64,000 nucleotides of DNA from Elusimicrobium minutum Pei191. Its GTDB lineage: Bacteria; Elusimicrobiota; Elusimicrobia; Elusimicrobiales; Elusimicrobiaceae. Shown in pieces: positions 8,148-16,179 of the stretch; the first letter of the stretch is position 1; every line of letters starts with the position of its first letter. The translations under genes were made by a program, and so were the position numbers. The notes under the pieces were generated by a model. It was not told the origin of the DNA. It was given only the letters and a program-made list of their open reading frames with translations, and did no database searches. The stretch is from positions 806,001 to 870,000 of the forward strand of contig NC_010644.1 in NCBI RefSeq assembly GCF_000020145.1, written 5' to 3'.

Positions 8148-8396
8148 TTATTTAGCGGAAGCTTTTTTTGCAAGTGCCGCCACTGTCGGAGAAGCTTTTG
8201 CACCCACTTTAACCCAATAATCATATCTTTCTTGATTAAGTTTAATCTGATCTGCTGCTTTAGCATTGCAGGGGTTGTAATGACCTACAACTTCTTTAGC
8301 TTCGGAGCCTACTGCGCTCTTTTTTTCGATAGCTACAATTCTGTACTGCGGTTGCTGCTTTTTACCAACTCTTTGTAATCTAAGTACTACTGCCAT
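8148..8396 (-). CDS. rpsP: 30S ribosomal protein S16
   Basis: S16 (82 residues) is an assembly protein of the 30S body. The N-terminus MAVVLRLQRVGKKQQPQYRIVAIEKKSAVGSE and the segment VGHYNPCNAKAADQIKLNQERYDYWVKVGAKAS are characteristic. AGGAGAACA precedes the ATG. It is the first gene of rpsP-khpA-trmD-rplS and is 47 bases from the end of rpe, so the two groups may be read as one transcript. Confidence 0.97.
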   Translation of the reverse strand: MAVVLRLQRVGKKQQPQYRIVAIEKKSAVGSEAKEVVGHYNPCNAKAADQIKLNQERYDYWVKVGAKASPTVAALAKKASAK

Positions 8397-8443
8397 TGTT
8401 TTGTTCTCCTAAAGCGTTCCTAGCAGAGGGCTGCGGCGGAACT

Positions 8444-9124
8444 TTATTTAATTATATCTTTCAAATCTTTTACGGCTTGCCCCGGGTCTTTAGCGGCGAA
8501 AACCGCGTTACCTGCTACTAAAGCGTCCGCCCCGGCAATTACCGCCGGCTTGGCTGTTTCCATATTTATCCCGCCGTCAACTTCAACCCAGGCTAAACAT
8601 TTTTTGTCTTTCAAAATTTGCCTTACTTTAATAATATTTTGCCTGCCTTCTTCCATGAAAGCCTGCCCGCCGAAACCGGGTTGAACCGTCATAACAAGAA
8701 TTAAATCCGTATATTCCAAAAAAGGAATAATTTTTTGAGCGTCGGTATCGGGCTTAATTGATATGCCCGCGCTTAAACCAAGCTCTTTAATTGATTTAAG
8801 CATATCAAGAGTATTGTCCTCGCTCTCAATATGCACAGTAATATTATCAGCCCCGGCTTTCGCGAAAGGCTTTATAAAAGCACCAGGATATTTTACCATT
8901 AAATGGACATCCAGGGGAAGGGGTGATTTTGCAGAGAGGCTTTTACATACTGCCGGACCAAAGCTTAAATTAGGCACAAAATGTCCGTCCATAATATCTA
9001 AATGAAGCCAGTCCGCTCCGGCGGAAGCCACTTCCAAAACCTGTTCGCCAAGGCGCCACATATCTGCCGATAAAACGGACGGCGCTACGGCTGTTTTCCC
9101 ATTAGGTTTTGGCATTTTGGACAT
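8444..9124 (-). CDS. rpe: Ribulose-phosphate 3-epimerase
   Basis: A TIM-barrel enzyme (226 residues) that interconverts ribulose 5-phosphate and xylulose 5-phosphate in the pentose-phosphate pathway. Recognised by APSVLSADMWRLGEQ, the metal-binding HLDIMDGHFVPNLSFGP, HLMVKYP, VMTVQPGFGGQAF, WVEVDGGIN and AGADALVAGNAVF. Both catalytic Asp residues and the metal-binding His residues are in place. It starts two bases after the PASTA gene, giving an fmt-PASTA-rpe order typical of loci where a Ser/Thr kinase or PASTA protein lies close by. Confidence 0.95.
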   Translation of the reverse strand: MSKMPKPNGKTAVAPSVLSADMWRLGEQVLEVASAGADWLHLDIMDGHFVPNLSFGPAVCKSLSAKSPLPLDVHLMVKYPGAFIKPFAKAGADNITVHIESEDNTLDMLKSIKELGLSAGISIKPDTDAQKIIPFLEYTDLILVMTVQPGFGGQAFMEEGRQNIIKVRQILKDKKCLAWVEVDGGINMETAKPAVIAGADALVAGNAVFAAKDPGQAVKDLKDIIK

Positions 9125-9126
9125 AA

Positions 9127-10131
9127 TTATTTTACCTCTCTTTCTCGCACTAATATGCCGTTTACGTAAATTCTTATTTTAGATTCGCTGCCGTAAGGTA
9201 CGTCCATATCTATTTTGGAACCGGGTGTTTTTGTTTCATTAATAATATCTTTTTCGCCGTCTTTATCAATTAACACAACTCTTACGTGACTTGAGTTTTT
9301 ACCTTGCGGAAGTTCATAATGAAGCCTGTATGTTTTTTCCTCGCCTTCAACTTTGCGCCTGCTTACCGTGATATAAACGGTTGAACCTCTTTTAAGTTCA
9401 CTGTCTGCGATGGGTGATTGTTCTGTAATAGTCCCGTTGGGGAAAGCAGATTTTGGGTCGTCCTTAATTTCAACTTCAATATCGTTTGAACTTGCCCAGC
9501 GGGTTAATTCAAAAAGTTTTTTAAGCCTGAATTCGGGTATTAAAATAACGTCTGCGGGGGGAGGCCCGTTTGAAATAATAAGGCTTACTACGGAGCCTTT
9601 TCTCACCATAGAATCAACTTTAGGAGTTTGGTCAATAACGGAGCCTTTTTCATATTCATTTGAATAAGCGTTATCCGTATTTCCGGTCATTAGGCCGTTT
9701 TGGCGCACGTAAAGCTGCGCGTTTCTAAGTGTCATGCCGATAAGGTTTGGCATGGCAAACTCTTCTTCAGTAGCGCTGACCCAAACTCTTATAATACGGC
9801 CTTCTCTTACAACAGAGCCTTGTGAGGGGATTTGTCTTACAACAGAACCGGGCGCCGCATCGGGCGATATTTCCTCACCCGCTTTTTTCATAGCTAAATT
9901 GCTCGCCGCCAAAAGGTCAAGCGCTTCTGATATTTTTTTACTAGTTAAATCCGGCACGGGAACTTCCTTTCTTGTATGAATAAGCGCGTCCAAAGCCCAG
10001 TCTACGGACACATAAATAAGGCCGGCGAAAAAAATAAGCGTTACCGCTATAAAAGCTATTTTCCTGTTAGGCCTTTTGGCTTTATTTTTACTTTTTTTAT
10101 TTGCTACTTCATTAAAAAATTCGTTTGACAT
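9127..10131 (-). CDS. Membrane-anchored PASTA-domain protein without kinase domain
   Basis: A 334-residue bitopic protein. A basic N-terminus (residues 10-24, KKSKNKAKRPNRK) is followed by one membrane segment (about 25-47). The extracytoplasmic part has three PASTA repeats (about 58-125, 126-190, 195-260), each with the P-x-L-x-G/S ... G.V..Q.P..G..V..G..V.V.VS pattern. A C-terminal beta-domain of about 75 residues follows. PASTA repeats usually bind peptidoglycan fragments or lipid II on PknB-type kinases and PBPs; here no kinase or transpeptidase domain is attached. It could be a cell-wall sensor subunit or an envelope scaffold. AGGA precedes the ATG. Confidence 0.85.
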   Translation of the reverse strand: MSNEFFNEVANKKSKNKAKRPNRKIAFIAVTLIFFAGLIYVSVDWALDALIHTRKEVPVPDLTSKKISEALDLLAASNLAMKKAGEEISPDAAPGSVVRQIPSQGSVVREGRIIRVWVSATEEEFAMPNLIGMTLRNAQLYVRQNGLMTGNTDNAYSNEYEKGSVIDQTPKVDSMVRKGSVVSLIISNGPPPADVILIPEFRLKKLFELTRWASSNDIEVEIKDDPKSAFPNGTITEQSPIADSELKRGSTVYITVSRRKVEGEEKTYRLHYELPQGKNSSHVRVVLIDKDGEKDIINETKTPGSKIDMDVPYGSESKIRIYVNGILVREREVK

Positions 10132-10152
10132 TAAAGTTCCTATACAATGGGT

Positions 10153-11154
10153 TTAATAAAAAATTACATCCCCCGGTTTTATTTTATGCCCGTTTGCGAA
10201 CGAGGCGGCAGTCATATCTTTTTTACCTGCGGGCCGCACAATATCTATATATATACAGCTGTCATAACATTTTACTAATATTCTGCCGTCATTTTCAATA
10301 GAAACAACCGAACCCCGGGGCATATTTGGCGGGCATTGTTTGTTCTTTTCGAGCAAAGAGGCTTTTATAATTTGAAGTAAATCCTCTTTACCGTTAATTT
10401 TGGTAATAACTTTAGCGTGCGGACCGCAGGCTAACCCGCGGACGCGGTTAAAAAATGTTTCCGCGCCAAAATTATTAAAATCCAAAATGGTGTCTTCTTT
10501 CTTTATCATAGGAGCGTAAGTGGGAAGAGGCAGTTCTTCCTTAAACATTGAGCCGTCTTCCTGCGGGGTAAAAATGTTTTTTGTCTGTGGTATTTTTACT
10601 ATTTGCCCCAGTCTTATATACTCAATAACGTCTTCTAACAAAATGCCGCCTAAAGAAATAAGCTTTGTAAAAAGGGTTTTTGCGTCCTCAGAGGGAAGAA
10701 TATCCGTTTCTTTATAAGCGAAGACAGGGCCGGTATCCATGCCTTTATCAATCCAAAAAGCGGTTACTCCGGTTTTTGTTTCACCTGCAAAAAGTGTGTG
10801 CTGCACAGGCGCCGCCCCGCGGAATTTGGGAAGTAAAGAAAAATGGATATTAACTATACCCAGTTTGGGTATATCAATAATATGTTGCTTTAAAATTTGC
10901 CCGTAAGCTACGGCTATGCCGTAATCGGCCCCGGCGGCCTTAAGGTCTGCCTCAATATCGGTAATTTTTTCGGGTGAAAGTACTTTTAGTCCCATTTTAA
11001 GGGCCGTTTCTTTAACGGGGCATGGGGTTATAACCATACCGCGCCCTCTGGGCCTGTCAGGCTGGGTAACAACCAAAACAACCTCAGTATAACGGTTTAA
11101 AATTTCTAAATAAGGTACGGCAACTTCCGGTGTGCCGAAAAATATGGTTTTCAT
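10153..11154 (-). CDS. fmt: Methionyl-tRNA formyltransferase
   Basis: Formylates initiator Met-tRNA with 10-formyl-THF. The 333-residue protein has the N-terminal Rossmann formyltransferase domain (FFGTPEVAVPYLE, VVTQPDRPRGRG, the catalytic NIHFSLLPKFRGAAPVQ with Asn and His, GVTAFWIDKGMDTGPV) and the C-terminal OB-like tRNA-binding domain (MIKKEDTILDF... RGLACGP). Length is normal (about 310-320). No Shine-Dalgarno precedes the ATG, but TAAAAT lies six bases before it, so the transcript may be leaderless. It is the first gene of the fmt-PASTA-rpe group. Confidence 0.96.
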   Translation of the reverse strand: MKTIFFGTPEVAVPYLEILNRYTEVVLVVTQPDRPRGRGMVITPCPVKETALKMGLKVLSPEKITDIEADLKAAGADYGIAVAYGQILKQHIIDIPKLGIVNIHFSLLPKFRGAAPVQHTLFAGETKTGVTAFWIDKGMDTGPVFAYKETDILPSEDAKTLFTKLISLGGILLEDVIEYIRLGQIVKIPQTKNIFTPQEDGSMFKEELPLPTYAPMIKKEDTILDFNNFGAETFFNRVRGLACGPHAKVITKINGKEDLLQIIKASLLEKNKQCPPNMPRGSVVSIENDGRILVKCYDSCIYIDIVRPAGKKDMTAASFANGHKIKPGDVIFY

Positions 11155-11160
11155 ATTTAT

Positions 11161-11166
11161 ATTTTA
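11161..11166 (-). promoter_or_regulatory. -10-like hexamer six bases before the fmt start
   Basis: TAAAAT on the minus strand ends six bases before the fmt ATG, and no Shine-Dalgarno is present. It is consistent with a leaderless start. Confidence 0.4.
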
Positions 11167-11182
11167 CCAATTTAGGAGACAA

Positions 11183-11216
11183 AAAAGCCCCGTCTTGTTA
11201 AACAGGGCTTTTTTTG
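11183..11216 (-). terminator. Terminator between the 1486-residue gene and fmt
   Basis: The stem AAAAAGCCC/GGGCTTTTT has A/T runs on both sides. It lies just beyond the stop of the large gene and upstream of fmt. Confidence 0.8.
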
Positions 11217-11225
11217 AAAAATTTA

Positions 11226-14200
11226 TTAATCAAAAGCGGAGAAATCTTTACGCTTACTTACTCCAGAAAATTTATTTTTGCTGTTTAAATCATTAAGATA
11301 CTCATAAAGCCAGTTGTTAAATTGTTTTGTGTTGTTTAAATCAAAAGTATCAAAAGTAATTTTTTTATCTTTATCAAAAACAAGAATTCTGTCTTCTCTT
11401 TTAGGCATTTCAATGCTGAAAGAAAAATTACCTACTACAAAGCTCTTTGTTTCTCTGTCAAAAACAGCTTTAGATATATGGAAATGCCAGTTGTGAAAAT
11501 CTTGAATCTCATGGTTAGAGAAAATAAAAGTGTCTCTATGTATTTTTTGGTCCAAATCATACATAATTGTAACTTTGTCTGATTTAGCATGAAGGATAAC
11601 CGTTGTATATTTGCCTTTGTATAAAGAATCGCGCATAACTTTCTTAACAAATTCAGGGAATTCATTATATTTAAAAAGGCCTACTTTAACCTCATACTCA
11701 AGTGCGGGCGCCTGAAATTTCTTATATTCAAAAAATGTTTGTTTTGGCGTGAATTTAAAAAAAGGCATTAAACCAGACGCAGCTTTTATTTGAAATCCCG
11801 TTGCTTTTGCCAGTTTAAGATGCTCCGCTACTTCCGCCTGAATTTCCGTTTGGTCTTTTATTTTTGTCGTTAATTTTAACTGGCTGTCTTTAAGATATTT
11901 TATGCTTTCATTAAATTGTTTTTGCCATAATTGGTCTTTTTTATTAGCGGAAAAATCATTTAGAAAATATTTAAAGTTTGCAAGCGGTATGCTTTCTTTA
12001 TCCACAAGGTTCAATTGTTGGGTCAGATAGGGCGCAAGGCCTTCTTCCCCTTTAGAAAAATCATAAGGGGTAAAACTAGTATTTTTAATTTCAACAGTGT
12101 TGTTTCTGTTAAGTGCTATAGCTTTTTCAAGCGTGCCGCCTTTAAAGAGCGCGGGATTCACACGTTTTTTAATTTTCAACGTTCTCTTCTCTTCTATTAC
12201 GCCTTCCGCCTCAAGCCTTTTTTTATACTGGTTTAATATATTTAAATCTATATCGGCGGCAGGATACGCTTCCGGGATAAAATCCAATAACGTAAGAACA
12301 AGTTTAGAATTATCATTCCTGTGCAAGCGAAGGCCTTTAAATATATGTCCGTTATAAACGCCGTTTATATTAAGCTCTTTTATCAGATTTTCAATATCTT
12401 GCCATTCATGGATTTTTATGGGATTATCCTTAAAAGATTTGCTTATCGGTAAATCTAAAAGTGTTTCACCCTCTCTGGAAGGAGCAGTAAGTATAACTCC
12501 GGTAATTTCTGTTATGCCGCTTTCTTTAACCGCCAAAGCTTCCGCCTTGTCAAGCTGCGCTTTAATGTTTTCAGGCAGATAAGCGGTGTTAAAAGACATT
12601 ATTTTAGGGAAAACAAAATCAATATTTTTATATTTCCTGAAAACGCCGAAATCTTTTAATCTTGCGATTGTTTTTAAACCCGTTATTGTTTCTTTTGAGG
12701 CAAGCTGGAAATCAACTTTTGTCTGCCCGCCAGAAAGCCCCCACACGTTAGAGTAATTATCGTAAGCGATAACATTAGTAATATCTTTATAAGTATTTTG
12801 GTTTGTATAATCTTTACTTTCAGCTAAAGGATTGTTTTCAACGTTAATAAAAACCATGTTTTTTGGATGTTCCAAAAAGCCGTATCTCATATAATACATT
12901 TCAATGGTTTTAAGGTCTTCTTTATCGTTTGAGGGTTTTTTCTTCAAAGCGGGATTGGCGTTTTCCTGAAAATCGGCTGAAAAATGAACAAGGCGCATAG
13001 TGGCGGGGTCTCTTTTGAGAATAAGGTTATGGAAGGTATCTCCGTTTACATATCCTTTGGAGTTAATAAAAGCATAGTAATTTTCAATACTTTCCCATTC
13101 CCGCCTTGTTATCGGTTTGCCAAGAAGCATCTGCATATTGCGTTCTATTGCTTCTTTAGTATAAATTTTATTTCCTTTAAAATTTATTTGTGGGTCAAAA
13201 CCTCCAGAATTAACGGCTTTTGTTAAAACCGGAATATTACCGTAACGCCAAGCGTTGGAGCCTTTTTTAAATTTAGCGTACTCGGAGTTAATTTGCTGTA
13301 TTAAGGGCTGGGGCAGTTTATTTAAATCGCCTTTATAAACCGAAGGTGTTAATATATCAATATCTTTAAAACTTTCAAAAGATTTATTTTTTTGAAGTTC
13401 GTTTAAAGCTATTAAAGTTTTAATTTCTTTTTCATCGGTAACCTTAAGGTAAAATTTTGTTTCGCCGTTTTCTTTAAGCAGCCATAAGGGCCTTAATTTT
13501 TGGTCATGCTGCGCTATTTCAGTTATTTGGCTAAGATCGGCCTCGGGAGCAAAATTTAACTCGGTTATCGCGTTGCCGCCACCCGCGGAATAAAAAGAAA
13601 GGGTTGTTAATTCTTTATTTTTTGCGGAAGCGTTAGTGTTTTTTTGGTTAAAAACATTTTTTATAGAATTAATAAAAGAGAGAACCGTAGGTTCGGGTTT
13701 AATTTCTTTGGCCTCTTTTTCTGTGCTTTTATTAGGATTTACAGTTATTTCTTCAATATTTCCTTGTTGCCTGCTGTCTAATATTTCATTTAATTCTTTT
13801 TGCTGTTCCTGCGTAAGTTGAAAAAAATTCTCCATCAGTCTTTGGCTTATTAATCCGTTCCTGGCGTTTGCCAGCTCTTCTTCCAAACTCTTTTCTATTA
13901 TAGGCTTTTCTTCTTTATTATTTAAAATCTTTAGGGCCGCCATTATCCCTGCGGAGGTACCGCCAATAATTTTATTGCTTTGGCTTAATATGGGTTTGGC
14001 CGCCTCACTGACGGAGCCAGCCGCCGCTTTGCCTGTATTGCCGCCTGCCATGTTAGCCAAATCTTTTGTTATTTGTAAATTGGGGATAACTTGCTCAACC
14101 GTAGGTCTTAGCCTCGTTTTTGGCTTGGTTAATACCGCCGTATTTGTATTGTTCTTAGCTACGGGAACATCGGGTCTTAACATAGGCTGCCTGGCAGGCC

Positions 14201-15686
14201 CCCTTGTTATATACTCAACAGGCATTTTTGCCAAATCTTGCGCTACACCCGCCTGCGGGATTACCTGGGACTTAGGCAACTGTTTTCCGCCACCGTAAGC
14301 TCTTGCAGTTAAACCATCACCGTTCTGAATAGCTCTTCCGAATTTAGGTAAGGTCTTTATCTGTCCCATTGCATAAAACTCGCCTACGCTTACACCCCTG
14401 GCTTTAGCTATATACTTTATCTTGTTATAATGCTTTAATATCACAGCCCCGTTCTTTAAAGCCCCTAATACAGGGCCTATATACCACAAAGCCGCGAATA
14501 TAACTAATTCCTGCCCTATGGCATCCATTATTTCTTTATTTACTTTCCTGGGGTCCGGCCCGATTGGGGGAACTACAGCGCATTTATTTTTGTCTTTTTC
14601 AGATCTTATTATACCGTCTTTACCTGTCCCGTAAGCGTATGCCAAGATTTGCCTGAATTTCCAGTCTTCCTGCGCGCTTAAACCAAAGTCAACATTACAA
14701 TATAAAAATTCTAAATTAGCTTTATTGGCGGCTCTTTCTTCTTTAGTTAAATCAGAGACATAAGCTAAATTAATATTAGCGTAAGTAAATGTCGGCATGC
14801 TTGCCCCGCTAAAAGCATATTGTCTTAACAAGCCCCAACCCGGTTTACCCAAACTGTACAGCGCGTTCATCGCAGCTATCTGTACGGCTCCTTTTGTTAA
14901 ACCGCTTTTTATGTTGCCGGCAAAGTTTCGTTCTTCATTTAATATGGTTTTTACGGCCTCCGATAATTCCGCCGTTCCGCCTAAAGAGTATATGGCGGGT
15001 ATTACGCCCTCAATTACCGCAGCCTTTGAATACTGATTGCCGTAATCATTTTTTAAAGCGGCTTTTAATAACACTAAATAATGTTTTTGTTCGGGAATTT
15101 TTTCACTTCTTTTTTTATCCGACGGCGTTTGAGATTCCTTTACCTCAGCATAGTATCGGTATTTACTAAAGCCTAAACCCATAGCGCTTAAAGCGGCTAA
15201 TTTACACTCTGTACTTTCACACTTTTGCGTGCGGACTAATATCTCTTCAAATCTTAAATAAGCTTTTTCCGCATCCTGGGCTGTTACCGCGCCGGAAGCC
15301 AACTGGTTTACCAAAGCGCCGGCGCCTATAGCGCGGACATGCAGGTTTTCTTTGTTATCTAAAAAATTAAGTAAAGCTTTGTTTAACATGTTAGTTTTAT
15401 GGTAAAACCCGGCGGAGTCTCCCGCCTCTAACGCTTTTTCTATATCTAAGGTAAGAATTTCTATGATTTTTTCCGATAAACTTATTTGGCCCGAATATCT
15501 GGCGATTTCCGTCTTTAATTTTAACTGCTGTTCTATATTTACACGCGTATTGTCCTGCCTGGCCGCTTCTATTCTGTTTTCCAAAGCTATACCATTTAGC
15601 ACCTGGGATAAGGCTTCCGCAGGGGCGCAGTTTACAAACATTGTTGTGATTAATATTAAACTCAGCGGTTTTTTTATCATATTCAT
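11226..15686 (-). CDS. Large secreted protein of unknown function (1486 residues)
   Basis: The largest gene in the window. An N-terminal signal peptide is clear (MNMIKKPLSLILITTMFVNC). A Cys at residue 20 with FVNC before it is a poor lipobox, so cleavage after APAEA is as likely. Residues about 30-340 look like helical HEAT-like repeats; about 385-410 is hydrophobic (VIFAALWYIGPVLGAL). Residues 440-720 are low-complexity and Pro/Lys-rich linkers. The C-terminal half is beta/alpha-rich. Two segments near residues 885 and 1115 align with each other (EW[EQ].IEN ... NG..F..L.L.R ... LV....DF), and a weaker third lies near 1400. The NGDTFHNLIL ... VHFSADF segment resembles the catalytic loop of APH-like kinases (HGD....N...DF). 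No known family is recognised. It stands alone between two terminators and is probably envelope-located. Confidence 0.75.
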   Translation of the reverse strand: MNMIKKPLSLILITTMFVNCAPAEALSQVLNGIALENRIEAARQDNTRVNIEQQLKLKTEIARYSGQISLSEKIIEILTLDIEKALEAGDSAGFYHKTNMLNKALLNFLDNKENLHVRAIGAGALVNQLASGAVTAQDAEKAYLRFEEILVRTQKCESTECKLAALSAMGLGFSKYRYYAEVKESQTPSDKKRSEKIPEQKHYLVLLKAALKNDYGNQYSKAAVIEGVIPAIYSLGGTAELSEAVKTILNEERNFAGNIKSGLTKGAVQIAAMNALYSLGKPGWGLLRQYAFSGASMPTFTYANINLAYVSDLTKEERAANKANLEFLYCNVDFGLSAQEDWKFRQILAYAYGTGKDGIIRSEKDKNKCAVVPPIGPDPRKVNKEIMDAIGQELVIFAALWYIGPVLGALKNGAVILKHYNKIKYIAKARGVSVGEFYAMGQIKTLPKFGRAIQNGDGLTARAYGGGKQLPKSQVIPQAGVAQDLAKMPVEYITRGPARQPMLRPDVPVAKNNTNTAVLTKPKTRLRPTVEQVIPNLQITKDLANMAGGNTGKAAAGSVSEAAKPILSQSNKIIGGTSAGIMAALKILNNKEEKPIIEKSLEEELANARNGLISQRLMENFFQLTQEQQKELNEILDSRQQGNIEEITVNPNKSTEKEAKEIKPEPTVLSFINSIKNVFNQKNTNASAKNKELTTLSFYSAGGGNAITELNFAPEADLSQITEIAQHDQKLRPLWLLKENGETKFYLKVTDEKEIKTLIALNELQKNKSFESFKDIDILTPSVYKGDLNKLPQPLIQQINSEYAKFKKGSNAWRYGNIPVLTKAVNSGGFDPQINFKGNKIYTKEAIERNMQMLLGKPITRREWESIENYYAFINSKGYVNGDTFHNLILKRDPATMRLVHFSADFQENANPALKKKPSNDKEDLKTIEMYYMRYGFLEHPKNMVFINVENNPLAESKDYTNQNTYKDITNVIAYDNYSNVWGLSGGQTKVDFQLASKETITGLKTIARLKDFGVFRKYKNIDFVFPKIMSFNTAYLPENIKAQLDKAEALAVKESGITEITGVILTAPSREGETLLDLPISKSFKDNPIKIHEWQDIENLIKELNINGVYNGHIFKGLRLHRNDNSKLVLTLLDFIPEAYPAADIDLNILNQYKKRLEAEGVIEEKRTLKIKKRVNPALFKGGTLEKAIALNRNNTVEIKNTSFTPYDFSKGEEGLAPYLTQQLNLVDKESIPLANFKYFLNDFSANKKDQLWQKQFNESIKYLKDSQLKLTTKIKDQTEIQAEVAEHLKLAKATGFQIKAASGLMPFFKFTPKQTFFEYKKFQAPALEYEVKVGLFKYNEFPEFVKKVMRDSLYKGKYTTVILHAKSDKVTIMYDLDQKIHRDTFIFSNHEIQDFHNWHFHISKAVFDRETKSFVVGNFSFSIEMPKREDRILVFDKDKKITFDTFDLNNTKQFNNWLYEYLNDLNSKNKFSGVSKRKDFSAFD

Positions 15687-15780
15687 TATGATAATTATTT
15701 ACATAGAGATAAAAAAGGGCCATAAGACCTAAATATTATAGTTTTTGGGCCTACATTTAAATAGGTCCTTACTGTAAAAT

Positions 15781-15817
15781 AAAAAACCCGTTATTTTGTA
15801 AATAACGGGTTTTTTAA
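15781..15817 (-). terminator. Terminator after the SWIB gene
   Basis: The stem AACCCGTTATTT/AAATAACGGGTT has A/T runs on both sides and lies just beyond the SWIB stop. Confidence 0.85.
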
Positions 15818-15834
15818 AACTTTGCAAAATAAGC

Positions 15835-16089
15835 TTATTTCAAATGGCTGCTGATATATTTGCTCATTTCAAACATGCTGATTTGAGCTTTGCCGTTGAA
15901 AATTACTTTAAGTTTGTCATCAGCGTTAATCATTCTTTTGTTCTTTGCGTCCTGAAGGTTATGTTTTTTAATATAATCCCACATTTTTTTAACAACTTCT
16001 GTTCTGGGAAGGGGGTTAGAACCTACGATCGCAGCAAGTTCTGCGCTAGGTGTTAAAGGTGCCATAAATTTTGCGTTTGCTTTTGCCAT
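15835..16089 (-). CDS. SWIB/MDM2-domain protein
   Basis: An 84-residue protein made almost entirely of a SWIB fold. The features are FMAPLTPSAELAAIVGSNPLPRTEVVKKMWDYIKKHNLQDAKNKRMINADDKL, then VFNGKAQISMFEMSKYISSHL. The LxxxxG...L.R.evvkk.WdYIk...LQd..nkr.I..D..L pattern is diagnostic. SWIB domains are known from eukaryotic chromatin-remodelling subunits and from bacteria, including chlamydiae (alone or fused to topoisomerase I). The bacterial free-standing forms are thought to be chromosome-associated, but the role is not settled. A GGAGAC ribosome binding site precedes the ATG. It is separately transcribed from pckA, with a terminator behind it. Confidence 0.9.
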   Translation of the reverse strand: MAKANAKFMAPLTPSAELAAIVGSNPLPRTEVVKKMWDYIKKHNLQDAKNKRMINADDKLKVIFNGKAQISMFEMSKYISSHLK

Positions 16090-16136
16090 ATGTTTAAGTC
16101 TCCTGTGTTTTTATTTCTTAATATTGTAAATTAAAT

Positions 16137-16163
16137 GCAGCGGTCAATCCAGCCAACCGCTGC
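16137..16163 (-). terminator. Hairpin beyond the pckA stop, possible weak terminator
   Basis: GCAGCGGT/ACCGCTGC arms with an 11-base loop, 17 bases past pckA. On the minus strand it is followed by ATTTAATTT rather than a clean T run, so termination is uncertain. Confidence 0.45.
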
Positions 16164-16179
16164 ACTTGATATATACATT

